Origin: Micrococcales bacterium 72-143
Lineage (GTDB): Bacteria > Actinomycetota > Actinomycetes > Actinomycetales > Microbacteriaceae
Assembly: GCA_001898835.1 (NCBI GenBank)
Contig: MKVM01000003.1
Coordinates: 310,001-374,000 of the forward strand
Reading direction: 5' to 3'
Length of the DNA stretch: 64,000 nt
Shown: positions 7,412 through 16,600 of the stretch, piece after piece
Layout of the letters: each line of letters begins with the position of its first letter
Position numbering within the stretch: position 1 is the first letter of the stretch
The notes under the pieces: model-generated
Seen by the model: only the letters and a program-made list of their open reading frames with translations
Database searches by the model: none
Told to the model about the DNA's origin: nothing
Translations under genes and position numbers: made by a program

Positions 7412-8179
7412 TCAGTTGAGCGGGGGCGTGTCCTCGGGGATGACGCCCCCGGCGTAGAGCGAGGAGCCGAGGTCGCGGAGGGCGCGCAACGCCACGCGCT
7501 GGGTCAGGGGGCCGTAGGAGATGCGGGCCACGCCCATCCGCTCATAGTCGGCGGCGGGGAGCGCGCCCGGCAGCCCGATGATCGAGAGACGGCCGCCGAA
7601 GGCCTCCGCGAGGCGCTCGACGACGTCCCGTTGGGTCGGACCCGGCACGAATACGAGCGCGGCGCCCTCGGCGAGGAACGCGCGCCCGCGGGCGATCGCC
7701 TCGCCGAGCTTGTGCTCCACGTCGCCCTCGCCACGCAGGAACGCATCCGTGCGGGCGTTGAGCTGGAACGCGACGCCCTCCGCCTCGGCGGCCGCCGTGA
7801 TCGCGCGCACGCGGGCGACGGCCTCCTCGAAGGGGCGCATCCGGTCCTCGACGTTCGCGCCGACGATGCCGAACCCGATGGCGCGGCGGATGGTCTCGGC
7901 CGGGTCGTCGTAGCCGTCGTCGAGGTCGGCGCTCACCGGCAGCTCGACGGCGTCGGCCACCGTCTTGGCGCCCGCGAGCGCGAGCTCGAGCGGCATCCCG
8001 CCGTCGGGGTAGCCGTGGCTCGCGGCGATCGAGTGGCCCGCGGTCGCGAGGGCGCGCGTGCCGGGGAGGTCGGCGACCACCTTCGCGCTCACCGCGTCCC
8101 AGACGTTGACCACCTGCAGGATCTCGGGCGCCTCGTGGAGCGCCTTGAGCGCGAGTGCCTTGTCGTTCGTCGTCGTCAT
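7412..8179 (-). CDS. Isocitrate lyase/PEP mutase family protein
   Basis: TIM-barrel protein of 255 residues of the ICL/PEPM superfamily, non-classical branch. Landmarks are VVNVWDAVSA near residue 25, TAGHSIAASHGYPDG, VSADLDDGYDD carrying the metal-binding acidic cluster, GANVEDR, and LNARTDAF. The catalytic KKCGH motif of true isocitrate lyases is absent, so it is not AceA. Family members split or isomerise C-C or C-P bonds of 2-oxo or hydroxy acids; the substrate is unknown. It lies 9 nt downstream of the DUF2200 gene and is probably co-transcribed with it. Confidence 0.88.
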   Translation of the reverse strand: MTTTNDKALALKALHEAPEILQVVNVWDAVSAKVVADLPGTRALATAGHSIAASHGYPDGGMPLELALAGAKTVADAVELPVSADLDDGYDDPAETIRRAIGFGIVGANVEDRMRPFEEAVARVRAITAAAEAEGVAFQLNARTDAFLRGEGDVEHKLGEAIARGRAFLAEGAALVFVPGPTQRDVVERLAEAFGGRLSIIGLPGALPAADYERMGVARISYGPLTQRVALRALRDLGSSLYAGGVIPEDTPPLN

Positions 8180-8188
8180 GCCCCGACG

Positions 8189-8536
8189 CTACGCCGAGCG
8201 GAGCACCTTCTGCATGGCCTTGCCGCGGGCGAGCTCGTCGACGAGCTTGTCGAGGTAGCGAATGCGTTGCATGAGCGGGTCCTCGATCTCCTCCACCCGC
8301 ACGCCGCAGATGACGCCCGTGATGAGCGCGGCATCCGGGTTGAGGCGCGCATCCGCGAAGAAGTCCCGGAGGGTCGTGCCGGCCTCCAGGTGCCGCCGGA
8401 GCGCCGCCCCGTCGAAGCCGGTGAGCCACTCGATCACCTCGTCGAGCTCGCCGGTCGTGCGACCCTTGCGCTCGAGCTTCTCGACGTAGAGCGGGTACAG
8501 GCGCGCGAAGCTCAGCCCGTAGATGCGGTGCTCCAT
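8189..8536 (-). CDS. DUF2200 family protein
   Basis: Protein of 115 residues matching DUF2200: IYGLSFARLYPLYVEKLERKG at the start (motif at residues 5-25), VIEWLTG, then ITGVICGVRVEEIEDPLMQ and RYLDKLVDELARGK. The family is a compact alpha-helical protein of unknown role found across many bacteria. Length is normal. It is the first gene of a likely two-gene unit with the PEP-mutase-like gene, divergent from the GntR regulator with a 79-bp gap. Confidence 0.88.
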   Translation of the reverse strand: MEHRIYGLSFARLYPLYVEKLERKGRTTGELDEVIEWLTGFDGAALRRHLEAGTTLRDFFADARLNPDAALITGVICGVRVEEIEDPLMQRIRYLDKLVDELARGKAMQKVLRSA

Positions 8537-8586
8537 GCGATCAGGCTAGCCGGGTGCTCGTCGGCGGTACGAGCGACTAGGCTAAA

Positions 8587-8596
8587 GTCCTCAGAC
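8587..8596. promoter_or_regulatory. Possible GntR/FadR operator
   Basis: GTC-CTCA-GAC is a short perfect inverted repeat 20 nt upstream of the GntR regulator start and next to the -10-like TAGGCT (8578-8583). FCD-type GntR regulators bind short symmetrical sites near their own promoters, so autoregulation is possible. The motif is short and could be chance. Confidence 0.3.
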
Positions 8597-8615
8597 AAGT
8601 TACCCCGGAGTCGCC

Positions 8616-9275
8616 GTGACCACCCGCACCCCGCTCGCCGACCAGGCGTCCGAGCAGCTGCTCGAGCGCATCCGCTCCGCCGAGTGGGCGCTCGGGGCAC
8701 GGCTGCCCGGCGAGACCACGCTCGCGCCCCAGCTCGGCGTCGGCAGGTCGACCGTGCGCGAGGCCATTCGCCGACTCGCCGGACGCGGCGTCCTCGAGAG
8801 CCGGCACGGCTCGGGCGTGTACGTCATCGCCCTCGACGTCCCCGAGGAGTGGGACGCCGTGGTGCGCCGCGCCGACATCGTCACGGTGCTTGAGGCACGG
8901 CTCGCGATCGAAGTCCAGGCGGCCGCCCTCGCGGCCGCACGACGCACCCCCGCCGAACTGCGCGGGCTACGCCGGGCGCTCGAGCTGCGGGCCGGCGCCG
9001 ACGACGACGTCGAGGCTCTCGTCGACGCCGACATCGCGCTCCACCGCGCCGTCGTCGCGGCCGCACACAACCTCGTCCTGCTCGGGCTGTTCGACGGGCT
9101 CACCCCGCGCGTGCGACGAGCCATGATCGAGATGCTGCGGATGCGGCCGCTCCCCCGCGACGACGACCAGCACGCCCACGAGGCGCTCGTCGACGCCGTC
9201 GGCGACCGCGACCCCGGGCGGGCCACGGCGGCCAGTCGAACCCACCTCGAAGCGCTCGCGGAGCGGCTCGCATGA
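8616..9275 (+). CDS. FadR/GntR family regulator (FCD domain)
   Basis: Regulator of 219 residues. The N-terminal winged HTH (about 5-70) has LPGETTLAPQLGVGRSTVREA and SRHGSGVYV; the C-terminal helical FCD domain (about 85-210) carries EARLAIEVQAAALAA and later paired His residues (DADIALHRAVVAAAHN, DDDQHAHEALVDAV), the usual metal-binding pattern. GTG at 8616 has CCGGAG upstream. It overlaps the following ABC ATPase gene by ATGA. The ligand is probably a small organic acid, as in most of this family, but nothing nearby identifies it. Confidence 0.92.
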   Translation: MTTRTPLADQASEQLLERIRSAEWALGARLPGETTLAPQLGVGRSTVREAIRRLAGRGVLESRHGSGVYVIALDVPEEWDAVVRRADIVTVLEARLAIEVQAAALAAARRTPAELRGLRRALELRAGADDDVEALVDADIALHRAVVAAAHNLVLLGLFDGLTPRVRRAMIEMLRMRPLPRDDDQHAHEALVDAVGDRDPGRATAASRTHLEALAERLA

Positions 9276-10069
9276 ACGAGGTGCTGCGGCTCGACGCCGT
9301 GACCTTCAGACGGAGCGGCTCGCTCATCCTCGACCAGATCGACCTCGTGGTGCACCCGGGCCAGCACTGGGCGCTGCTCGGCCCGAACGGCGCGGGCAAG
9401 AGCACCCTGCTCGGATTCTGCGGCGCACGCACGCACCCGAGCTCCGGCGTCGTCGAGGTGCTCGGACGACGACTCGGCCGCGTCGACCTGCAGGAGCTGC
9501 GCCGGGAGATCGGCCACGTCGACCCGCGCCATCCGGTGCGGTCACCGTTGACCGTCGTCGAGGTCGTGCTCACGGGGCTGACGGGGTCGATCGAACCGCC
9601 CCTGCGCTGGGAGCCGAGCGCCGAGGAGCTCGCACGCGCGCACGCCCTCATCCGCCGGGTGGGGCTCGCGGCTCGCTCCGACGCGGTCTGGCCCGTGCTC
9701 TCGCAGGGTGAGCGCGGGCGGGCACTCATCGCGCGCGCCCTCATCGCCGAGCCGAAGCTGCTGCTCCTCGACGAGCCGACCACGGGTCTCGACGTGGCGG
9801 CGCGAGAGCAGCTGCTCGAGACGATCGCGGAGCTCGCCGCCGCCGATGGCGCGCTCGCCTCGGTGCTCGTCACCCATCACCTCGAGGAGCTGCCCGAGAC
9901 GACCACCCACGTGCTGCTGCTCGCCGCCGGGCGCGCGGTGGCATCCGGTCCGATCGAGGAGGCCCTCACCACCGAAGCGGTGACCCGCACCTTCGCGCAC
10001 CCCATCGAGGTGGCCCGCTCGGGCCTGCGCTGGAGCGCCCGCACCCCGCGCGCCGCCTCCCGGCGCTGA
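9272..10069 (+). CDS. ABC transporter ATP-binding protein
   Basis: Single ABC ATPase domain of 265 residues: Walker A GPNGAGKST (37-45), signature LSQGE (about 143), Walker B LLLLDEPTTGLD (about 162-173), and H-loop VTHH. The form resembles the stand-alone ATPases related to ModF/YlmA-type proteins. No permease or binding protein adjoins it, so the partner must be encoded elsewhere, or the protein is not a transporter part. It begins inside the stop codon of the GntR regulator, so the two are coupled. Its own stop codon lies within the left arm of a palindromic repeat. Confidence 0.9.
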   Translation: MNEVLRLDAVTFRRSGSLILDQIDLVVHPGQHWALLGPNGAGKSTLLGFCGARTHPSSGVVEVLGRRLGRVDLQELRREIGHVDPRHPVRSPLTVVEVVLTGLTGSIEPPLRWEPSAEELARAHALIRRVGLAARSDAVWPVLSQGERGRALIARALIAEPKLLLLDEPTTGLDVAAREQLLETIAELAAADGALASVLVTHHLEELPETTTHVLLLAAGRAVASGPIEEALTTEAVTRTFAHPIEVARSGLRWSARTPRAASRR

Positions 10070-10126
10070 GCGGTCGGCTTCCAGCCCCATTCGGCGGGTT
10101 CGAGACCAGAAACCGACCACTCAGCG
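10064..10126. repeat. Palindromic element, GAGTGGTCGGTTTC family
   Basis: Inverted repeat between convergent genes: left arm CGCTGAGCGGTCGGCTTC and right arm complementing CGCTGAGTGGTCGGTTTC, with an interior of about 22 nt. The TGA of the ABC ATPase gene (10067-10069) is inside the left arm. The same arm sequence recurs at 55331-55393. Confidence 0.82.
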
Positions 10127-10138
10127 GGGAGTACCGGG

Positions 10139-11053
10139 TCAGCGGCGGGTGACCTCGCCGAAGGCGGCGGCGATGCGGTCGACGATCGAGGGGCGGATGA
10201 GGGCCCAGCCGGCCGCGATCCCGAGCAGGGCGAGCACGAAGATCCCGAAACCCACCCAGTCGCCCGCATCGCGCGCCGCGAAGATGTGGTTGAGGTTGCG
10301 CAGCGCGCCCGTCGCGAGCACGAGCGCGACATGGACGACGGTGAACGCGACGAAGAACACCATGACCGGCAGGTGCACGGCCTTTGCGAGCTCGAAGCGG
10401 TACACGCGGTTCAGGCGCGGGGCGTCGCGGGGCCAGAGGGCCGACATCCGCGCGCCCGTCGCGATCGCGAGCGGGGCGGCCACGAACACGACGGCGACGT
10501 AGCTGAGCTGCTGGAGGCTGTTGTAGTTCACCCAGCCGTTGTCGAGCGGCCAGTCGAGCGACGCGTACTGCAGGGCCGCCGACACCGCGTTCGGGATCAC
10601 CGCCCAGTCGGTCGGCACGATGCGCATCCACTGGCCGGTCGAGAACAGCAGCACGACGTAGACGACACCGTTCACGATCCACAGCGCATCGAGCGCGAGG
10701 TGCAGCCAGACGGTGAGGCTCATGCGGCGGCGGCGGTTGCGCCGCGAGGTCCACAGCGCGGCCGGGCGCCTCTCCGCGCGCACCTCGAGGCCGGTGCGCA
10801 CCACGAGCACGAGCAGGAACGCGTTGAAGAAGTGCTGCCAGCCGAGCCAGGCGGGCAGCCCGACGGGTGCACCCTCCGGCAGCGGGTAGCTGCCGGGGAA
10901 CGCCACCAGGAACTCCTGCACGGGCTCGAGCCCCCGCATCCAGCGCGCCAGCAGCACGACGACCGCCGCGAGCACGACGAGGGCGAGGCCCCACGCGGCC
11001 CACCGGCCCCACCGGATGCGACGCGCGGGAGTCGCATCCGGATCGTGGCTCAC
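10139..11053 (-). CDS. Cytochrome b/b6-like membrane protein
   Basis: Integral membrane protein of 304 residues with one N-terminal segment and about five more. Paired histidines lie in hydrophobic helices (WQHFFNAFLLVLV, WLHLALDALW, HLPVMVFFVAFTVVHVALV, then LNHIFAA), the pattern of cytochrome b561/thiosulfate-reductase-type b subunits that carry two hemes. It would pass electrons between quinones and an oxidoreductase partner, often a molybdopterin enzyme; none is adjacent here. The GTG at 11053 precedes SHDPDATPARR and the first membrane segment. The upstream region is shared with divergent rlmC and holds a palindromic element. Confidence 0.75.
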   Translation of the reverse strand: MSHDPDATPARRIRWGRWAAWGLALVVLAAVVVLLARWMRGLEPVQEFLVAFPGSYPLPEGAPVGLPAWLGWQHFFNAFLLVLVVRTGLEVRAERRPAALWTSRRNRRRRMSLTVWLHLALDALWIVNGVVYVVLLFSTGQWMRIVPTDWAVIPNAVSAALQYASLDWPLDNGWVNYNSLQQLSYVAVVFVAAPLAIATGARMSALWPRDAPRLNRVYRFELAKAVHLPVMVFFVAFTVVHVALVLATGALRNLNHIFAARDAGDWVGFGIFVLALLGIAAGWALIRPSIVDRIAAAFGEVTRR

Positions 11054-11190
11054 AGCCTCGGAGACTATCCGATCGCGAGGAAACCGGGCGCCGCGCTCGC
11101 CGGTCCCACCCGGCGCCTGAGTCGGGGCGGCCGCACCCCGCCGCACCCCATCCGCACCGCTCGCCCCACCCGCCTCACCCGGCTCACCCC

Positions 11191-11272
11191 CAGAAATGCA
11201 GGAGCACCGCGCAAGGCGCCCCCGGCATCCGGCGCCGTCGACCCGCCGCCGTCGGGATCTCCTGCATTTCTG
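11191..11272. repeat. Palindromic element, AAATGCAGGAG family
   Basis: Perfect 14-bp inverted repeat: CAGAAATGCAGGAG at 11191-11204 against CTCCTGCATTTCTG at 11259-11272, 54 nt apart. It lies between divergent genes (cytochrome b-like and rlmC), 34 nt before the rlmC start, so it cannot be a terminator for either. It shares the 11-nt core AAATGCAGGAG with the nested palindromes at 2620-2790. Confidence 0.82.
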
Positions 11273-11305
11273 AGGATGGGATGACGGGCGGCGTATCGTG
11301 ACCGG

Positions 11306-12454
11306 GTGCGGTGCGACTACTTCGACGCGGGGGTGTGCCGCTCGTGCACGCTCATGGGCGTCCCGTACGACGCCCAGCTCGCGGGCAAGGTGACGCACGC
11401 CGAGCAGCTGCTGGCGCCATGGGCGGACGCCGAGTGGCTGCCGCCGATGGCGTCGCGACCCGAGGCCTTCCGCAACAAGGCGAAGATGGTGGTCGGCGGC
11501 ACGCTCGAGGCGCCGACGCTCGGCATCCTCGACACCGAGCGCCGCGGGGTCGACCTCAGCGGATGCGGTGTGCTCGCGGAGGGACTGCGCGCCGCGTTCC
11601 CGGCGATCGCGGCCTTCATCACCCGCGCCCGGCTCATGCCATACGACGTGCCGGCGCGGCGCGGGGAGCTCAAGAACGTGCTGCTCACCGAGTCGCCCGA
11701 CGGGCGGCTGATGCTGCGCCTCGTGCTGCGGTCGACCGAGTCGCTCTCGCGCATCCGGAAGCACCTGCCGGGGCTGCTCGCCGAGCTGCCACGGCTCGCC
11801 GTCGTGTCGGCCAACCTGCTGCCGGAGCACAAGGCGGTGCTCGAGGGAGAGATGGAGGTGCCGCTCACGGCCGACGAGGCGCTCGCCATGCGGCTCGACG
11901 ACGTCGTGCTGCACCTGCGCCCGGGCAGCTTCTTCCAGACCAACACGGAGGTCGCGGCGGGCCTGTACCGGCAGGCACGCGAGTGGATCGACGAGCTCGC
12001 GCCCGCCTCCGTCTGGGACCTGTACTGCGGCGTCGGCGGCTTCGCGCTGCACGTCGCGGCGCCCGGACGCCGGGTGCTCGGGATCGAGACGAGCGCGGCC
12101 GCCGTCGAGAGCGCGCGGCTGTCGGCGGCCGAGGCGGCACTCGCGGATGTCGCCTTCGAGGTGGGCGATGCGACCGCGGTTGGCGGCGCCGACGCCCCGG
12201 ATGCCGTCATCGTCAACCCGCCGCGGCGCGGGCTGGGCGCGGAGCTGTGCGCGACGCTCGAGGCGTCCACCGTCGGCACCGTCGTGTACTCGAGCTGCAA
12301 CGCCGAGAGCCTTGCGCGCGATCTCGCGGCGATGCCCTCGCTGCGGGCCCGTCGCATCCGGGTCTTCGACATGTTCCCGCAGACCGGGCACTACGAGGTC
12401 ATGGTGCTGCTGCGGCGGGTGCGTCAACCTCAGGGGCCCGCGCGCACGTCGTGA
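11306..12454 (+). CDS. rlmC: 23S rRNA (uracil-747-C5)-methyltransferase
   Basis: RlmC (RumB), an S-adenosylmethionine-dependent enzyme that methylates a uridine of 23S rRNA. It has 382 residues, the family norm. The iron-sulfur cluster cysteines are visible as Cys3, Cys11, Cys14 and Cys87 (CDYFDAGVCRSC, then LSGC). The SAM site is DLYCGVGGFALH, the NPPRRG motif follows, and the catalytic cysteine is Cys331 in YSSCN. RlmC is told from RlmD and TrmA by the short N-terminus with no TRAM domain. GTG at 11306. Confidence 0.93.
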   Translation: MRCDYFDAGVCRSCTLMGVPYDAQLAGKVTHAEQLLAPWADAEWLPPMASRPEAFRNKAKMVVGGTLEAPTLGILDTERRGVDLSGCGVLAEGLRAAFPAIAAFITRARLMPYDVPARRGELKNVLLTESPDGRLMLRLVLRSTESLSRIRKHLPGLLAELPRLAVVSANLLPEHKAVLEGEMEVPLTADEALAMRLDDVVLHLRPGSFFQTNTEVAAGLYRQAREWIDELAPASVWDLYCGVGGFALHVAAPGRRVLGIETSAAAVESARLSAAEAALADVAFEVGDATAVGGADAPDAVIVNPPRRGLGAELCATLEASTVGTVVYSSCNAESLARDLAAMPSLRARRIRVFDMFPQTGHYEVMVLLRRVRQPQGPARTS

Positions 12455-12478
12455 GGACGACATCCGATCGGAGACCTC

Positions 12479-13177
12479 ATGCGTGCCACCACCGCGTCCC
12501 TCCCTCTCGTCGCGCTGCTCGCCCTCGCCCTCGCGGCGTGCGGCCCGACCGCGACGAAGCCCCCGGCGAGCCCTGATCCGAGCGGGAGCGCCACTCCCGC
12601 GCCATCCGAGACCGAGCCCGCCGACCCGCTCGAAACCGTGACGCGCATCATGATCCAGAGCGAGATCGTCTACTTCGGCGACGAGGTCGCCTGGGCGCTC
12701 GACGGCTTCTCGTACCTCGACGACGCGGATGCCGTCGTCGCGAAGCTCACCACCGTCTTCGGCGCGGAACCCACGGTGACCGAGCAGGCGGGCGGTCTGG
12801 AGACCGCGACCGCCCTCCACTACGACTGGGGTGGCTTCGTGCTGGGCGCGCCGATGACGAGCGGGCCGCGCAACATCTACACCAGTCTCTTCGTCCGCGC
12901 GACGAGCGCGGCCGTGCAGGGCATCACGATCGAGACGATCGAGGGGGTGACGATCGGATCGCCGGCCGCCGACGCCGCCGCGCACGCCGTCACGACCATG
13001 ACCTGGGGAGCGCAGGTGGAGGCGCAGCTCGACCCGACCCCGGTGACCGCCGAGGAGCTGGGCGAGGATCCGGCGAGCTGGGGAGGCGACCTGCATCTTC
13101 ACGTCTCCGCGTGGTCGCCGGCCGGCGGCGGGACGGTGACGGAGCTCGTCGCGCCGGCTCGCAACTTCGGCAGCTGA
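12479..13177 (+). CDS. Putative lipoprotein of unknown function
   Basis: Protein of 232 residues starting with a lipoprotein signal (LVALLALALAAC, lipidated Cys21) and a Thr/Pro/Ser-rich linker to about residue 50. The mature part has no motif I recognise: IVYFGDEVAWALDGFSYLDDAD, a GTTVFGAEPTVTEQ-like stretch and SAWSPAGGGTV near the end. It probably sits on the outer face of the membrane. It follows rlmC by 24 nt and may be read through from it, though the functions seem unrelated. Confidence 0.75.
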   Translation: MRATTASLPLVALLALALAACGPTATKPPASPDPSGSATPAPSETEPADPLETVTRIMIQSEIVYFGDEVAWALDGFSYLDDADAVVAKLTTVFGAEPTVTEQAGGLETATALHYDWGGFVLGAPMTSGPRNIYTSLFVRATSAAVQGITIETIEGVTIGSPAADAAAHAVTTMTWGAQVEAQLDPTPVTAEELGEDPASWGGDLHLHVSAWSPAGGGTVTELVAPARNFGS

Positions 13178-13291
13178 GCGCCGGCTAGCACCCCCGGCTG
13201 TTCACCCGCAAGCCCCCCGCCGTTCTTTGGCGGCGTCGGCGGTCGTCAGCAGGATGGGAGCACAGCCCGTTCACCACGAGAGGACCGGCGG

Positions 13292-13639
13292 ATGACCACC
13301 ACGCTCACCCCCGCGACACCCCCCGCATCCGCCCCCTCCGCATCCGGCACACACTGGGTGCCCGTCGCCGAGGGCCTCTGGGCCGGCACGCACGACGGCG
13401 AGTTCCTCGGCACCGTCGAGTTCGTCGACGGCGGCTTCGAGACGGCCGACCGCGTCGGCACCCGGATCGGCCGCTCGCACTCGCTCGCCTCGGCGCAACG
13501 GCTGCTCGACACCCCGGCCTCAGGGTCCTCCCCGATGCTCGCGTGGCGCGACGACCGCCCGCTGCTGACCGCGGGGTGGCTCGGGTTCGCCACCCTCGCG
13601 GTCGCAGCGGTCGCGATCGCGCTTCAGCTGTTCAGCTGA
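13292..13639 (+). CDS. Small single-pass membrane protein
   Basis: Protein of 115 residues, unrecognised. A Thr/Pro/Ser-rich start is followed by a soluble region with HWVPVAEGLWAGTHDGEFLGTVEF and then one C-terminal membrane segment (about 92-113, WLGFATLAVAAVAIALQLF) ending almost at the terminus. That is a tail-anchor arrangement with the bulk of the protein probably cytoplasmic. It is convergent with the large surface-protein gene, whose stop lies only 10 nt away. Confidence 0.65.
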   Translation: MTTTLTPATPPASAPSASGTHWVPVAEGLWAGTHDGEFLGTVEFVDGGFETADRVGTRIGRSHSLASAQRLLDTPASGSSPMLAWRDDRPLLTAGWLGFATLAVAAVAIALQLFS

Positions 13640-13648
13640 CCCGCACGC

Positions 13649-16600
13649 TCACCCGGCCCGGTGACGGGACGGGCGTCGCCGGGTGACGAGCAGCAGGGCT
13701 GCACCGGCGCCGAGCGCCGCGACGCCGAGCGCGCCCAACAGACCCAGCAGCGTGGCGTCGGCACCCGTCGCGCCGAGCCCGCGGGTGTCGGGCAGCAGCG
13801 GGGGCGCGTAGCGGTTGTCGATCGACACCGCCTGGGCCGCGGGAACGGCATCCGCGCTCGTTCCCGGCACCAGGATGTCGACGCCCTGCGCCCCCGAGGG
13901 GGTGCGCGCGGCCTCGCCGAACGCGCCCAGCGCGCCACTCTCGGCGATCACGCAGTGAGCGCCGAGCGGGATGCCGTCGAGCCGCGCGGTGCCGCCCGTG
14001 GGCACGGGGAGCGTCGCGAGCGCGCCGAGGTCCACCGGAGCGTCACCGCCGTCGCCATCCGGCACCGTGCAGACCACGTCGACGGTCACCTGGGCCGGTG
14101 CGCGGGAGGCCAGGCCGCTCACGGTCTTCGCGACCGCCGCGGACCCGGCGAGCAGCTGCACGCCGACCCGCTCGGGCGCGCGCCGCAGCGTTCCCCCGCC
14201 GTCGAGCACGGCGTTCACGCCGACCTGGTTCCAGGCGCGCGGCGTGCCGCTCTGCAGCGCGGGCCGGACGGCCTGCGCCGTGGGCACATCGCCCGTGGTC
14301 CACGGGGTGTTCACCGTGCGGTACTGGAAGTGCACGCTGGCGCCGGGCGCGAGCACGCCCGCAGCGGTCGTCGTGAAGTCGAGCGAGACGCGGATGCCGG
14401 TGATGGCGGCGGCCTCCCCCGTGTAGGAGGCGAGCGTCTGCCAGGGGTCGGCCGCGCAGTCGACATCGCTCGGCCAGTTCGAGGGGCCCCCGGTTCCGAC
14501 GCACGGCGCCGGGGCGGTCGTCACCTCGATCGTCACGGTCGTGCCGGCGGGGACACCGTCTGCGGGGAGGCCCGCGACGGTCGTCTCCTGCACGCCGTAG
14601 CCGACGTCGAGCACGGGGCGCCACGCGGAGCCGCGCGCGCTGCCGGTCGCCAGCAGGCGGTCGCCCGTGGTCGGCAGCGGGTCGACGAAGGTCAGGGCCG
14701 TGTAGGGGATGGTGCCCGTGTTGGCCGCCCCGATGCGCCACTCGTCGGTCGCGCCGATGACGGTCGCGGCGACGCAGACGGAGCGGTAGAAGCCTCCGGC
14801 GGCCGGGGTGCACGGCAGCGCGGGGTCGGTGATGTTGGTCGCCCCGTCCACGAGCGCGCCGTCGATCTCGCCGCGCACCTCCTTCTCGGCGAAGAGCAGC
14901 GGCCCAGCCTGCGGGCTCACGAAGTTCGTGGTGCCGCACTGGTTGGCGGCAAGACCGCCGAGGATGCCCTGCCCGTTGCCGGAGACGTTCGTGCAGTCGC
15001 CCGGCGCGAAGGTCTGGTCGGTGTCGACCCAGAACGCGTTGACGGCCTGCTGGCTCGGCGTGAGGCCCGGCTGCAGCACGAGGTTCACGGTCACGATGAA
15101 GCGGTCGCCCGGCGCGAGCACGGCGCCACTCGGGAACGTGAAGGTGAGGTTGCTCGCGCTGCTCTGCGTCACCGTGATGCCGGTGGCCGGCATGGTCGCG
15201 GCGTTCGTGTTGTCGTAGCCGGGCGCGCTGCCGTCGTAGCGGAGCGACGGTCCCAGGTCGTCGACGATCTCGTTCACCGTGATGAAGGAGGTGCCCGTGT
15301 TGGTCACCTGGAGGGTCCAGGGGTAGGACTCGCCGGGCTGCACCTGCTTCGTGCCGCCGGCGTCGACCTCCTTGCGCACGTCGATGCGCGGGGTGCCCGT
15401 CGACATGGTGATCGTGGCGGCGTCGGCGTCGTTCGCCGCGGGCAGGCCGTCGTGCTCGGCGCGCGCGTCGACCGTGTTGACGACGGTGCTCGGGAAGGTG
15501 GCTCCGGCACGGAGTGTCACCGTGAAGACGGCGTTCGCGGACCAGTCGGCCGACGGCACGGTCGCCGAGAACGGCCGCGACGGGTCGTTGTCGAAGACGT
15601 ACCGGATGCCGGTGACGCGTCCGAGGTCCCCGGGCGTCACCGAGGCGGGCAGCACCGGCTGCGCGGGGGACACCACCGGGTCGCCGGCGACCCATGCCGT
15701 GCCGCCGTCGAGCTGCACGTCGATGCGGGCCCGGTCGGCGCCCACGGGGCGGGTGACGGCGCCGATCGAGGTGAGCTCGAAGGCCTCCCAGAACGCGGCG
15801 GTGGTGTCGCTGATGGTCACGACCTCCGCGGAGGCCGTGGAGGTCCCGTCGGTCGCCCCGAGCGTCACCGTGACGGGCACCTGCGGGTCCGTCTCGAGGA
15901 TCGTCGACGGGCTGACGTTCTTCGACGCCGTCACGTCGAGCCCGGCGCCGGACAGCAGCACCTGCGCCTCGCCGAGCGCGTTCGGACGCGCGCTCGCGCT
16001 CAGCACGGGGTCGTACGACTGCGCGAGCGTCTCGTTGTCGACGCGCACCCCGCCCGTGACGTAGGCGAGGGGGTTGCTGCGGGGGTGCTCGCGCAGCTGG
16101 GCGTCGATCGTCATCCGCACCGTGTTCGAGGTCGAGGTGCCGCGCGGGATGAGCCCGCCCGTCGTCTCGGGGTCGCTGCTCTGGTAGACGACCGAGATGC
16201 CGACGACGTCGGCGAGCGCCGAGGGGCCGGCGGATGCGAGAGCCGCCATCGTGGTGGTCGTCACCGAGGTGGTGCCGGCGATCGCGTCGTAGTGCCACAG
16301 CGCGACCTGCGTCGCGGCCTGGTCGATCGGCACGCCTCCGGCGACCGTGAAGTCGACGTTGGTGATGGTGAACCCCTCGAAGGGGTTGGAGGCGCTGTCG
16401 TAGGCGTTGCCGGTGAACACGTCGGGGTCGCGGTCGTTCGCGGCGGTGACGCAGCCGGTGCTGGGCGTGCAGGGCACGGGGTCGGTGACGCGCAGGTAGG
16501 AGGCACGCGCCGCGGCGGTGTTCCAGGCGTCCACGGTGTAGCGCACCGTGGGGTAGTTCGCGGTGGGCACGTCACCCGGGTAGGGCACGACGACGGTCGT

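Noticed and set aside
10096-10112. tRNA T-arm-like GGTTCGAGACC
   Set aside because: No anticodon arm, acceptor pairing or CCA context; it is the interior and right arm of a palindromic element.
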